A DNA stretch of 64,000 bases from an uncultured Candidatus Melainabacteria bacterium (lineage in GTDB: Bacteria > Cyanobacteriota > Vampirovibrionia > Gastranaerophilales > Gastranaerophilaceae): positions 1 through 64,000 of the forward strand of contig CAKULF010000006.1 in assembly GCA_934667125.1 (NCBI GenBank), given 5' to 3'. A program made the position numbers and the translations under genes. The notes beneath the pieces were generated by a model. The model was not told the DNA's origin. It searched no databases and saw nothing but the letters and a program-made list of their open reading frames with translations. Below, piece by piece: positions 49,939 through 59,547 of the stretch; the stretch's first letter is position 1, and every line of letters starts with the position of its first letter.

Positions 49939-51705
49939 ATGAGTGGTGTGAATGTAAGTTCTGCAAAGTTAAACAGTTATGTAAATGAAATCATCTCCAA
50001 AGCTGGTGATGCTGATAATGTTACAAAATCAGACGTAACAAGCTATATAAACAAACACAGTGGCGAATTGCAAGAGCTTGATATTGACATTAATTCAGCG
50101 CTTGATGAGATTAACGACTTAATCGACGAAAAGAAAGATGGAGTTGTTGATGGCAAAAATAGCAATAGCAAAGATTTAACAAACATTTGCGAACAATTAA
50201 AAACAAAATATCTTAGTGGCGTAAATGTATCTAAACAAGATTATACAGCAACGCCGCAATTAAAAGCATTGGATAAAGCGCTTGACGACGGGATTTTAAA
50301 GGATTTATACGCTCAAGGCTATTCTAAAGACGAAGTTTTCCAAATAATTCAAAAAGTTTTTCCAATAAAACTTTCAAAAGCTGGGGATAAATATAAAATC
50401 CCTTATGGTCACGGTTCTGAAGCAAAAGAAATATACAAAAAATTTAGCGATCAATTTTCTCTTTATTCAAATTCAGAAATAGTCGCTCTTCAACAAGATA
50501 TTGCGGCAAATGAAAAAGCTATTGAAGCTAATAATGCTCAGATGATTACTCTTCAAAACAAAATAAAAGCCTCAAAAGAAGAGGTTGAGGCTGCTCTTAA
50601 AAAAGCGATTGAAGAAAGCAAAGATATTAAAGAAGAACAAAAAGACGAAGCCAAAAAAATTGTTGAACAAGAAGTAAATTCTTATGCAAATTCTGATGGC
50701 GAAATGAGCTATGAAGATTTTGAGGGCGGATTGTCTAAGAAATTAGGCGCTCTATCTTCAAGCGGATCATTTGAAATTGCAAGCATTATGGCAAAATTTT
50801 CTCAAGCTCAAAGCGAAATGGACGTTATTGACGGAATGATTTCGGATGTTGAATCATTAAACAACCAAAACGCTTCATTAGCTGATGATATCGAGCAAGC
50901 TCAAAGCGAAATGGAAGATATTGCAAGTGAAACAGCAGGCAAAACCGACTGTGAAGTTAAAAAATGTGACCCAATAGGTTTTAATTCAGGCGATACACGT
51001 TATGATTTCTTTGTTGATAAAGATTCAGACGGAAAATTAAGCAACGCAAACGAATTTTTGGGCGCTAAAAAAGGCTGGAAGGAAATGACTTCGCTTGATT
51101 CTGACGACGATGGCAAAATTTCAGCAGACGAAATGAAAGACTTACACATTGTCGAAACAGCAAAAGACGGTTCGCAAACGGTTAAAAAAGCCTCTGATTT
51201 ATTCAAAAACAACGATTTTATCGACTTAAACAGCTATAAATCTAAAAATTCAGATATCGGAAACGGCAACACTCTTCTTGGCACATTTGGTTTAACATTC
51301 AAAGGCAGCCAAATTGATGACGGCTATAACACGCTTGACGATATGGATTGGCTAAGCAAAAACTATGATTTTTCAGACTCAAACGAAACTAATTTCTTTG
51401 AAAAATCGTCCATTAAAGGGCTTAATATGGCAAGCGAAATTGAACAATTTAAAGCTGATTTTTCCGCTTTAACCAACCTAAGCTCTCAAAGCGACAGCTC
51501 TATCAACGATAGTTTAAATGAAATCACAAGCAAAATTACAAGCAGCTCTTTAAGTTCAGCAAAAGCAAAAACTTCAAATATCAAATTTGAAGATAAAGAC
51601 GAAAAAACGCAAGAAAAACTTGAAGCAAAACAAGCTGAAACCCAAGAAGCCAAAGAAAAAGAAGAGCTAGAAGAACAAGAAAAAAAGAAAAAAATTGAAG
51701 AATAA
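49939..51705 (+). CDS. EF-hand and coiled-coil protein, unknown
   Basis: This 588-residue acidic protein has no signal peptide or transmembrane helix. A helical N-terminal part is followed by a long coiled coil (about residues 180-330, rich in A, E, K, Q). Two calcium-type loops follow, DKDSDGKLSNANEF and DSDDDGKISADEMKDL, near residues 357 and 392. The C-terminal 40 residues are nearly pure Glu/Lys/Gln coiled coil. A Cys pair (CEVKKC) lies between the coil and the first EF-hand. The paired EF-hands resemble dockerin-like calcium loops. Its role may be structural or calcium-regulated; I know no family. The tandem repeat upstream suggests regulated expression. Confidence 0.6.
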   Translation: MSGVNVSSAKLNSYVNEIISKAGDADNVTKSDVTSYINKHSGELQELDIDINSALDEINDLIDEKKDGVVDGKNSNSKDLTNICEQLKTKYLSGVNVSKQDYTATPQLKALDKALDDGILKDLYAQGYSKDEVFQIIQKVFPIKLSKAGDKYKIPYGHGSEAKEIYKKFSDQFSLYSNSEIVALQQDIAANEKAIEANNAQMITLQNKIKASKEEVEAALKKAIEESKDIKEEQKDEAKKIVEQEVNSYANSDGEMSYEDFEGGLSKKLGALSSSGSFEIASIMAKFSQAQSEMDVIDGMISDVESLNNQNASLADDIEQAQSEMEDIASETAGKTDCEVKKCDPIGFNSGDTRYDFFVDKDSDGKLSNANEFLGAKKGWKEMTSLDSDDDGKISADEMKDLHIVETAKDGSQTVKKASDLFKNNDFIDLNSYKSKNSDIGNGNTLLGTFGLTFKGSQIDDGYNTLDDMDWLSKNYDFSDSNETNFFEKSSIKGLNMASEIEQFKADFSALTNLSSQSDSSINDSLNEITSKITSSSLSSAKAKTSNIKFEDKDEKTQEKLEAKQAETQEAKEKEELEEQEKKKKIEE

Positions 51706-51725
51706 TTTTGTTATACAATTTAATC

Positions 51726-52235
51726 ATGTATTACAAAACTTCTTACATTTCACCTCTTGGAAAAATGACCCTTGCTTCTGATGGCGAAAGCCTAATCGGC
51801 TTATATTTTGACGGGCAAAAATATTTTTTAAGCTCAATTAAGTCTGAAATTATTGAAAATGATGGGCTTGAAATTTTTAAAAAAACCAAAAAATGGCTGG
51901 ATGAATATTTTAAAGGCAAAAACCCATCTGGCAAAGGCTTGAAGCTGAAATTAGAAGGTAGCGACTTTAGAAAAAACGTTTGGCAAAAATTGCGCTCAAT
52001 CCCATACGGAAAAACCGTAAGCTATAATGATATTGCAAAAAATATCGCAGCCGAAAAAGGAATTAAAAGAATGTCCTGTCAAGCTGTTGGCAGCGCTATC
52101 GGACATAACCCAATTTCAATCATTATCCCCTGCCATCGAGTAGTTGGCACAAACGGAAACCTAACCGGTTACGCCGCAGGAATTAAAGTTAAGAAGAAAT
52201 TGCTTGAACTTGAGGGAATTGAAATAGAAGAATAG
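51726..52235 (+). CDS. ogt: Methylated-DNA--protein-cysteine methyltransferase
   Basis: Ogt repairs O6-methylguanine by transferring the methyl group to an active-site Cys. The signature IIPCHRVVGTNG is present, with the DNA-binding helix FRKNVWQKLRSIPYGKTVSYNDIAKNI before it and GYAAGIKVKKKLLELEG after it. The ATG at MYYKTSYISPLGKM is preferred over the start six codons upstream. It gives 169 residues. No ribosome-binding site is visible; a TATACA box lies eight bases before the ATG. It is convergent with the nuclease-helicase gene, three bases apart. Confidence 0.95.
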   Translation: MYYKTSYISPLGKMTLASDGESLIGLYFDGQKYFLSSIKSEIIENDGLEIFKKTKKWLDEYFKGKNPSGKGLKLKLEGSDFRKNVWQKLRSIPYGKTVSYNDIAKNIAAEKGIKRMSCQAVGSAIGHNPISIIIPCHRVVGTNGNLTGYAAGIKVKKKLLELEGIEIEE

Positions 52236-52238
52236 TTT

Positions 52239-55200
52239 TTACATGTTTAATTTAGATTTTATTATTTCTAAGCTTCTTGTTCTTTTTGCCGTTAAAGAAA
52301 AACTTTCTATTACTTGTTTCATAACTTCCGGACTCCAAAATATCTTAAGTTTCTCTTTTGTCCTTGTAATTGCAGTATAGAAAATCCCATGGGTTATATT
52401 TTTTTGATTGCATTTTGGAATTACAATCTTTACAGAATTATATTCCAATCCTTGTGCTTTGTGTATTGAAATGGCGTACGCCAAATGAAAAGGCACAATG
52501 CTTCTTTTTCGTGATTCATCTCTATCTTCATCGCTATCATTAGTATATTCATATACAGGAAATCTAATCCTTGTGGTTTTGTCTGTTGCACTTATAAATT
52601 CTATATCATCCAACTTGCATTCACTTTTTAACAATAGAATATCCACATCAATTGTAAATACAATACGATCTTCTAGTTTCTGAATATCAACAATTGTCCC
52701 TTTTAAATTATTATAAAGTATCGTAAATCGTTTAGTATCACAAAAAAGTATACGATCACCAATTTTATAACTCCACTCTCCCCATCTAACAGCTTGATTT
52801 TGATTATTATTTTGAAAGTATAAATTCATATTATTCAACCCATACTTACCATCATAATTCAGACATAATACAACTTCATCTTCATCTTCTTTAGTTAATA
52901 TCTCGTCACCAATATTCTTAGAAAATGGACCATTTATAACCAATTTTTCCGTTATAAGCGGTTTACAGGCTCTAACTTCATCCCATAAACTAACGAGCTT
53001 TTCTTTATTTGTTCTCCATGTATTCAACAATTCAACATTAATATATTCATTTTTAATAATATCTTTTGCATAGAAGAACCAATTGCCAAAATCAATAGAC
53101 TCTATCTGATAAATATCGCCGGCTAGAACCAATAATGTATCTGAATTCAGTCTTGAAAGAAATTTATCCATTGTTCGATTGTCTATAACCGAACACTCAT
53201 CTAAAAAAATAATGTCATAATTCAAGTTAATACTTAAGCATTTATCTATGGTATAAAAATCAGCTTTTTCCATATCTTCAAGACGTCTTTTTAAATTATG
53301 CAAAGATGTATGAGTTTTGGTTAGAAATAACTTTTTCTCGTTTTTAAACATTTGAGCGATTAATTTTATCAAAGTTGTCTTACCGGTCCCAGCAGCGCCA
53401 TAAATTAATAATAAATTTGAATCCAAAAAAGCGTTCTTTATTGTTTTTCTTTTTATTTCGTCCAATTCTTCGGTGCAACTTTTAAAGAATTTTTTATTCT
53501 TTTCTTCCCTGTCCATATTAGGATTTTTTGATATTTCAATCAATTTTTTCAAAATATTTATAGTCACCTTTTCATAGGAACTTATATAAGCAATACCGTC
53601 CTCGACTTTAATATCATAACCTTCTCTAGTCTCCCAAGTGTCTAATTGAGAATTCAATTGTTCGATTTCCTCTTCTGTTCCAACTAAGGAAACATCAAAA
53701 TATATTTCACCTGTTTTTTCTATTAAATTTTTAATTTTAAAATAAGGTTCATATAAATTTAGTTTTTCACCCGAAGTGACTTCAGACAAATTTAAAATAC
53801 TTGATTCATTTGTTCTTTTTCCAGCCAAATTAGACATATATGGATTTTTTTCAAACGGATAACAAGAACTTGCAATCTTAACATTTGAAAAATTTAAAAA
53901 ATTAACACCATGAGTATCATCAGGCAAAATGTTTTTTAAAACTCTTTCATCCAACGAAAGCAAAGCATATCTTACAATATTTTTTCCTTTAACTTTTTTA
54001 TTTTTAGAATAAAATTTTTGAAGCTTTTTGAGCACTTGTCTAAAATTATTAGTATTTTTGCCTTTGTATATTTTATCTAAATTTTTTATAAATTCATCTT
54101 CATTTACATCAATAAAACTAAGTAAACTCATTCCGGTTTTTGTAAGAAAATTCATAAGCCCTTCGTATTCACCATGAATTGAAGTAATTTTCATTTTTTT
54201 AATTTCTAAAATTTTAGCCAAATCATTTAAACGTTTCGGGGCTATTGATACTTTCCAGTCTGTGATTAATTTTATTTTTGTTGAAACATTCCACAAACTA
54301 ATATCTAATTCGCTATATGCAATTTCTATAGGATAATTCGTTGGAATATCTATTACAGAATAAACTGTAAAACGATTGAATTTTGAAGCATATATATTTT
54401 CTAATTGCAATGTAATTTCAAAATATCTTTTTCCATCTACATAAAACGGGGTTTTCTTTTGAATGGAATATCTTGCTGATTTTGGTTTACGTTTCTTTTT
54501 TTCCGCTTTTTCAATTGCATCAGCCACTATTCTATTATATTCTTCATCCATCTCGTCTATTTCAATTGGGAATTTGTTCAAATTATGCAGAACATTTATG
54601 TTATATTCATTTTTCAAAAATTCCTTTATTGCCCATAAAAAATCATAATATTTAAGCATTAGTCTTTCAGATTGTCCATCTTCGAGTGGGTGTTTTGCTT
54701 TATACTTCACGCCTCTATAAAAATCTGCTAAATATTTAGTCTTTATACTAAAGAGAGCCTTTTCCCAAGCTAAGGGGATATTTACTTCTTTATGTCCATC
54801 TTCTATAGCATTTAATAGCAAAACTGCAGCACAAAAATCATCCATCTTTGTTAAAAGTTTTCTAGATAAATTGTCACGAGTATCATCCAAGACATTTTCT
54901 TCAATACATTTTGTAATTTCTTCATCACATATTTCTATGAGTTTTAGAATTTCCTTTTTTTCATAAGCAACATCATCTAAACGGGAAACAAATTTATGTG
55001 TTTCCATTATTTCGACTAATTTTTTACAAAATTCATTTACTCCTTCTTCTGAATCTTCAATTTCATCCTCGGGTTTAAATGTAATAGTTGTAGAATCTTT
55101 AGAATAATCTATTGAATAAACATAATCCAAAGACATATATTTCCAAAAAACACGTCTTTCTCCCCTTTTTTTAGGATTTAAAACCACAAATAAAATTCCA

Positions 55201-55532
55201 GGATTATAAATCCAACCACAAGCAATCGATGCTGGAAAAGCCAATGATTTTAAAGAATATTTAAAATTGCCATTATCATCGAACTCATTTATCGATGTTC
55301 CTTTAATTTGAACATCAAACTCTTGTTCCGGTCTTCTTGAAATAGCAGGTTCCGGTATAAAATCAAAAACCCCATCAGTATTAGGCCATTTATCATTTGC
55401 CGTAAAATTAGGATTGATTTTACCATCACGAGTATCCAAAAACTCTGTCAACACAGCAATAGTAGTTCTATCTATGCTTTCATTTTCAGTGTGAGTCTTA
55501 ATGTGTCTTTTGATTAGTTCTTTATTCACCAT
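52239..55532 (-). CDS. DUF4365-like nuclease fused to SF1 helicase
   Basis: This 1097-residue protein carries a DUF4365-like, PD-(D/E)xK-type nuclease at residues ~20-140 (TDGVFDFIPE...FDVQIKGTS, a D...Q-x-K active-site pattern). A middle region of about 550 residues has no recognised family. An SF1 helicase follows from about residue 720: YGAAGTGKTTLIK (Walker A), IIFLDECSVID (II), LVLAGDIYQIESID (III), NTWRTN (IV), HKAQGLEYNSVKI (V) and FYTAITRTKEKLKIF (VI). DUF4365 domains occur in phage-defence proteins, and the gene sits in an accessory region with a restriction operon. AAGG precedes the ATG chosen, ten codons inside the longest frame. I cannot match it to a named system. Confidence 0.7.
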   Translation of the reverse strand: MVNKELIKRHIKTHTENESIDRTTIAVLTEFLDTRDGKINPNFTANDKWPNTDGVFDFIPEPAISRRPEQEFDVQIKGTSINEFDDNGNFKYSLKSLAFPASIACGWIYNPGILFVVLNPKKRGERRVFWKYMSLDYVYSIDYSKDSTTITFKPEDEIEDSEEGVNEFCKKLVEIMETHKFVSRLDDVAYEKKEILKLIEICDEEITKCIEENVLDDTRDNLSRKLLTKMDDFCAAVLLLNAIEDGHKEVNIPLAWEKALFSIKTKYLADFYRGVKYKAKHPLEDGQSERLMLKYYDFLWAIKEFLKNEYNINVLHNLNKFPIEIDEMDEEYNRIVADAIEKAEKKKRKPKSARYSIQKKTPFYVDGKRYFEITLQLENIYASKFNRFTVYSVIDIPTNYPIEIAYSELDISLWNVSTKIKLITDWKVSIAPKRLNDLAKILEIKKMKITSIHGEYEGLMNFLTKTGMSLLSFIDVNEDEFIKNLDKIYKGKNTNNFRQVLKKLQKFYSKNKKVKGKNIVRYALLSLDERVLKNILPDDTHGVNFLNFSNVKIASSCYPFEKNPYMSNLAGKRTNESSILNLSEVTSGEKLNLYEPYFKIKNLIEKTGEIYFDVSLVGTEEEIEQLNSQLDTWETREGYDIKVEDGIAYISSYEKVTINILKKLIEISKNPNMDREEKNKKFFKSCTEELDEIKRKTIKNAFLDSNLLLIYGAAGTGKTTLIKLIAQMFKNEKKLFLTKTHTSLHNLKRRLEDMEKADFYTIDKCLSINLNYDIIFLDECSVIDNRTMDKFLSRLNSDTLLVLAGDIYQIESIDFGNWFFYAKDIIKNEYINVELLNTWRTNKEKLVSLWDEVRACKPLITEKLVINGPFSKNIGDEILTKEDEDEVVLCLNYDGKYGLNNMNLYFQNNNQNQAVRWGEWSYKIGDRILFCDTKRFTILYNNLKGTIVDIQKLEDRIVFTIDVDILLLKSECKLDDIEFISATDKTTRIRFPVYEYTNDSDEDRDESRKRSIVPFHLAYAISIHKAQGLEYNSVKIVIPKCNQKNITHGIFYTAITRTKEKLKIFWSPEVMKQVIESFSLTAKRTRSLEIIKSKLNM

Positions 55533-55647
55533 ATTTTCAAACCTTGCAAGCAAATATAACAAATGCTTTTACATTAATTTTATATCAAAAATAATCTTGT
55601 TTTAACTTTATTAAAATATTTTAAAAAGACACAAATAAAACTCTAAA

Positions 55648-56022
55648 CTACTTCTTCAGCCATTGATTATTCTTAGGGTTCACGTACCTTTTCCCTGTCA
55701 TATACATCAAAGGGCAGCTATTTCCTTTGTATCGTGCTGAAAGGATTTTATTATCCTTATCCACCTCAAAAACTCGGTTGCAAAAATATTCTCCACCGCT
55801 AAAATCACTATAAGAACCTGAAACTTTATAATGATTATTTTTCCAATATATCAATTTTCGCCCTGCAATTTCCTTTTCATCCGTCGGAAAACCCCAAGCA
55901 TCGATAACATCATCTATCGAATAACCAACCCAAGAGTCAATCGCTTTTTGCATAAAGCTTTCCGCTCTCACAGCAAGATTTGAAACCACAAACAAAAATA
56001 ATACCAATAAAATTTTTTTCAT
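55648..56022 (-). CDS. Small secreted protein, BLIP/OmlA-like
   Basis: A signal peptide (KKILLVLFLFVVSNLAVRA) is followed by about 100 residues. The segment VGYSIDDVIDAWGFPTDEKEIAGRKLIYWKN looks like the short alpha-beta folds of the SmpA/OmlA/BLIP type, where a protein-binding module starts with G-x-x-x-x-x-V-x-x-x-x-G-x-P. The C-terminus has Cys at FCNRVF and NSCPL, possibly a disulfide. No lipobox is seen. The function is unknown. Confidence 0.5.
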   Translation of the reverse strand: MKKILLVLFLFVVSNLAVRAESFMQKAIDSWVGYSIDDVIDAWGFPTDEKEIAGRKLIYWKNNHYKVSGSYSDFSGGEYFCNRVFEVDKDNKILSARYKGNSCPLMYMTGKRYVNPKNNQWLKK

Positions 56023-56063
56023 TACAACCTCGTTTTTTTAAAAATTATACAATAAAACACAAA

Positions 56064-56840
56064 CTAAAGCCATTCATTAATATCTTTTTTGCTTGGCGCC
56101 CAATAGCAAACTTGATGTTGAGTGGTTTTGCAATATCTGCAAAACGGAATTGGCTTAACCAAAGCGCTTTCAAGCTCTGCGCCATTTTTCACCTTAAAAA
56201 TATCAATATAATCATACGGCGAAACTTCCAAGTTTTTATTGAAATATTTATTAAAATGTTCAATATGCGCTGTCGTGCAGCAAGTGTAGAGTTTTCCGTC
56301 TTTTAATGTTGCGCAATTTTTCAAAGGACAAGCACCGAACGAATTTAGCCAATATTGCGCTCCATCTATATCTAGCGGATATTTTGACCAAATCTTATTT
56401 TTATCCTTATCAAAATTCATAGATGTATAACCCAAGAACACGCCAAAATTCTTGGCAGTCTTGTCTACCGTTGAATAATCGATGTTTAAGCCATATCTTG
56501 ATACCCAAATTTTTATGTTATATCTGCGACACGCTTTCCAAAATCTATCTTCCTGTTTGGTTAATAAAATTCCATTTGTAATGATGATTAGTTCTGTATC
56601 TTTGAATAAATTTCTTGCAACCGGAAAAAAATCCACCAATTCTTTATGCAGTAACGGCTCTCCGCCAAGCAAGAATATCTGTTTAACCTTGCCTTGAGTC
56701 AATTCTGAGACTCTTTTTAAATCTCTATCAAATATATCAATATCAAGATAAAATTCTTTCGCCAAAGGCGAAAAATGCGTACAGCTCACGCAATTCAGGT
56801 TGCAATGGTCTGTAATATGTATATCAATTTTTTCTATCAT
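56064..56840 (-). CDS. Radical SAM protein
   Basis: The CxxxCxxC motif is CNLNCVSCTHFSPLAKEF near residue 14, followed by QIFLLGGEPLLHKELVDFF and ITNGILL, the SAM-site strands. A C-terminal Cys cluster (CPLKNC, CCTTAH, CRYC, QVCYW) may hold a second Fe-S cluster, like SPASM. The protein resembles radical SAM enzymes found beside surface-glycan transferases, but the neighbours here are unrelated. The reaction is unknown. Confidence 0.85.
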   Translation of the reverse strand: MIEKIDIHITDHCNLNCVSCTHFSPLAKEFYLDIDIFDRDLKRVSELTQGKVKQIFLLGGEPLLHKELVDFFPVARNLFKDTELIIITNGILLTKQEDRFWKACRRYNIKIWVSRYGLNIDYSTVDKTAKNFGVFLGYTSMNFDKDKNKIWSKYPLDIDGAQYWLNSFGACPLKNCATLKDGKLYTCCTTAHIEHFNKYFNKNLEVSPYDYIDIFKVKNGAELESALVKPIPFCRYCKTTQHQVCYWAPSKKDINEWL

Positions 56841-56925
56841 ACGCTTTCCTAGAACTATCCATCAATGATTTTATTATCGGATATTTAAAGGGAATTGACA
56901 AGAGGGGAATTAAGTATTGGCATTT

Positions 56926-57912
56926 TTATATATCTTCTTTTAAATCTCTGAATTTTAAACCAAAATTCTTACTTAAAATTTTTGCCATATACGTAGCTTC
57001 TTTTTCATCTATTCTAAATTTCTCTTGTAAATAACCTATATCAAAACTAGCACTTTTTGCAACAGGAAAATTCAAACAATATCCCTTATGAAGACTGGTC
57101 CATTTATGATTATGTTTTTTTGTATATATACAATCATCACAAATTCCAACAAGAAAATCGTTTTTCTCTTTCAGCAAAACATAATGATAAAATTTTTGAG
57201 GATAATTTTCTATAACTATCATATCGTAATCTTTATTAAAATTTATAATGCTGGTTTTATATTCTTCCATTTTTGTAGACAAATCTTGTTTTAATTTAAT
57301 CCAAGAAATTGCATTTTCAAAATATTCATTATTTATCACCCCGTCAAGGCAAAAATCTTTTACTAAGGTTTCAAAACCTTTTCTATAATAATAAAATTCC
57401 CAACCCGAACTTTTAGTGTATTCTATTCGTGCTTCTCTGTCATTGTCGCTATAAAATATAACTGTTTCCGGCTTATTTATTCCATTTAAATATGCTAATA
57501 GTGCAGTTTTACTGTTAACGTTCAGATGAGTAACCTTTCGTTCGTCTTTTTGAGCGTCCATATCATCCAGATAGTCATTTACTTCTTTTTGAGTTTTTAG
57601 CAACTCAACTAAATTTGGTTCAGGAATATTATGTTGGTCTAAAATGGTTTTAAATTCATTTTTCATTTCATCAAAACTCTCAACACTCTTTTTCAAATTT
57701 TCTATACTTATTTCTATAGTTTTATCTTTTTGTTTTGCCTTTTCGCTTGTATTCTTTTTCAAAGACATTATTGAAACTATTAAGTATATAATAACTATTA
57801 ACAACACAAGAAATATTCCAAATATTATTCGATATAATATGGAAAATTCTGTTAACATCAAACTGCCAAATACAATAGTTATTATAGTACCTAAAACCCA
57901 AGTAATATCCAT
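56926..57912 (-). CDS. Membrane protein with coiled coil, unknown
   Basis: Two N-terminal transmembrane helices (ITIVFGSLMLTEFSILY and IFGIFLVLLIVIIYLIVSIM) precede a coiled coil (residues ~55-120). A cytoplasmic domain of about 200 residues follows, containing CDDCIYTKKHNHKW, a possible metal site. No family is recognised. It lies in the accessory region between the radical SAM gene and the relic. Confidence 0.5.
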   Translation of the reverse strand: MDITWVLGTIITIVFGSLMLTEFSILYRIIFGIFLVLLIVIIYLIVSIMSLKKNTSEKAKQKDKTIEISIENLKKSVESFDEMKNEFKTILDQHNIPEPNLVELLKTQKEVNDYLDDMDAQKDERKVTHLNVNSKTALLAYLNGINKPETVIFYSDNDREARIEYTKSSGWEFYYYRKGFETLVKDFCLDGVINNEYFENAISWIKLKQDLSTKMEEYKTSIINFNKDYDMIVIENYPQKFYHYVLLKEKNDFLVGICDDCIYTKKHNHKWTSLHKGYCLNFPVAKSASFDIGYLQEKFRIDEKEATYMAKILSKNFGLKFRDLKEDI

Positions 57913-58175
57913 TCACACTCCTGTCATCTAATCTTTTTACCGTTTACAAATTGCTGTTGGATAAATAATCATTAATATGCGCTACATCGATTATCAAAAA
58001 TTCCATTGCACTGTTGTTAAATCAAAATTTTTTAATATTTCACCAAACATTTTTACCTCTTTTTGATTTTTAATAACATGACAATTATATCAAATAAATT
58101 TCTATTAAATATATAAATTCTATTTTCAATTTAAAAACTCAAAACCATTTTAAACCCTTATTGTGTTTAATTATA
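57913..58175. other. Intergenic, no feature recognised
   Basis: AT-rich sequence with no gene, hairpin or promoter that I can support. It continues into the gene relic downstream. Confidence 0.4.
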
Positions 58176-58325
58176 GCAAAAAATATCCTAGAAAAAGAAG
58201 CGTATGCTGCTCAAGATTTGCATGTAGAAAATTATAAAACCATGCGCCCAACACTAACAGGGGATAATGTACAGATGATATCCGAGCCGGAAGATGACGA
58301 TAAAGTTAAGAGCAAAGGTGCGTAA
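58176..58325 (+). pseudogene. Truncated gene relic (C-terminal end)
   Basis: An open run of 49 codons ends in TAA and encodes AKNILEKEAYAAQDLHVENY, then KTMRPTLTGDNVQMISEPED and DDKVKSKGA. It has no start codon or ribosome-binding site in front, only AT-rich DNA. Its base composition and codon use are richer in G and C than its surroundings. It looks like the 3' end of a foreign gene left by a deletion. I do not recognise the parent. Confidence 0.5.
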
Positions 58326-58360
58326 AACAATTCTTTTTGTTCAATTATCTTTTAAAATTT

Positions 58361-59413
58361 TTAATTATTTTTAACCATAAATTTACGCTTAAAACCCAAA
58401 ATGGTTATAACTTTTCGTTTATTTTCTTTTACCCGACGACCATATTTATACTCATTTGTTATAGAAAAAACCTTTCCAATAAAAAACTTTAAAGACTTTT
58501 TTAAATCAAATTTAAAAAATGTTTTATAAGATAATGGTTCTATTATTAAAAATAAATTATTTTTATTTCTTGATAAAATATAATAAAAATAGTCAGCCGA
58601 AATTTTAACGATATCTAAATCGTGTTGTTCTAGTTTTGGTTTTAAAGAATAAACAAATTCTAAAAAATCTATAATCTCTGTTTTTGAAAAATAACGTTTT
58701 TTAAAAATTTCATCAACAAAAGAAAGCTTACAATTATAATATTTTGATAGAGCATAAATATTTATTTTACAATTTTGTACAGACATAAATTTTGGATATT
58801 TTGCCATAAGAGAATTTTTTGAGCGATAATTTTTTAATAAAACCTTATCTATAATTGCAAATTTATGACCGTCAAGTAATAATTTTCTAAATAACAAACA
58901 ATCTTCAAGAGGTTTTATATCGTCATATACAAGGTTAATATTTTTTCTAAACATCATAGCAGTATGCTCAAATTCGTGATGATTTATAAAATTAAGCAAA
59001 GTTATATCGTATTTGTGCTTTGAATTAAATGGTTCAATATCCTCGCTCCAAATTTTAACCAAAGAAGAACATAGCGAAACATTTGGATTATTCTCTAAAA
59101 ACTTAACTTGTTCTTCTATTCTATTTGGCATTGAAACATCGTCAGAGTCCATTCTTGCAATATATTTACCTTTACATTATGAAATTCCATAATTTAAGCA
59201 TTTTATATAACGCGTTGCTCTAAAATACCTTATTCTTTCATCTTTTATAGAAGATACGAATTTAAAATTTTTATCATCAAAACTTCCATCAACAATAATC
59301 AATTCTAAATTTTGAAAAGTTTGATTTAGAATACTACTGATGGCACCTGACAGTTGTTTAATAGAATGGTTATATATAGGCATAACAACACTAACCACAG
59401 GATTTAATGTCAT
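58361..59413 (-). pseudogene. GT2 glycosyltransferase broken by one stop codon
   Basis: The upstream part has VVSVVMPIYNHSIKQLSGAI, ILNQTFQNLELIIVDGSFDD and KCLNYGIS. An in-frame TAA (59177-59179) then occurs, and the same frame continues CKGKYIARMDSDDVSMPNRIEEQV, the normal next part of a family 2 transferase (DxD at MDSDD). The remaining domain looks intact to the end. A good AAAAGGAG precedes the ATG. With one nonsense change and otherwise clean frame, it is either a recent pseudogene or is read through. Confidence 0.85.
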
Positions 59414-59547
59414 AAATTCTCCTTTTAGTTCATTATACTTTAGAAATGTATTAATAGAAGAAATACATTTATTTTGGAGAAACCAGTTACAAAAGAACAT
59501 ATGAAATGATTTCTTGTAACACCTTATTTAACTATTCTTATGTTGAA

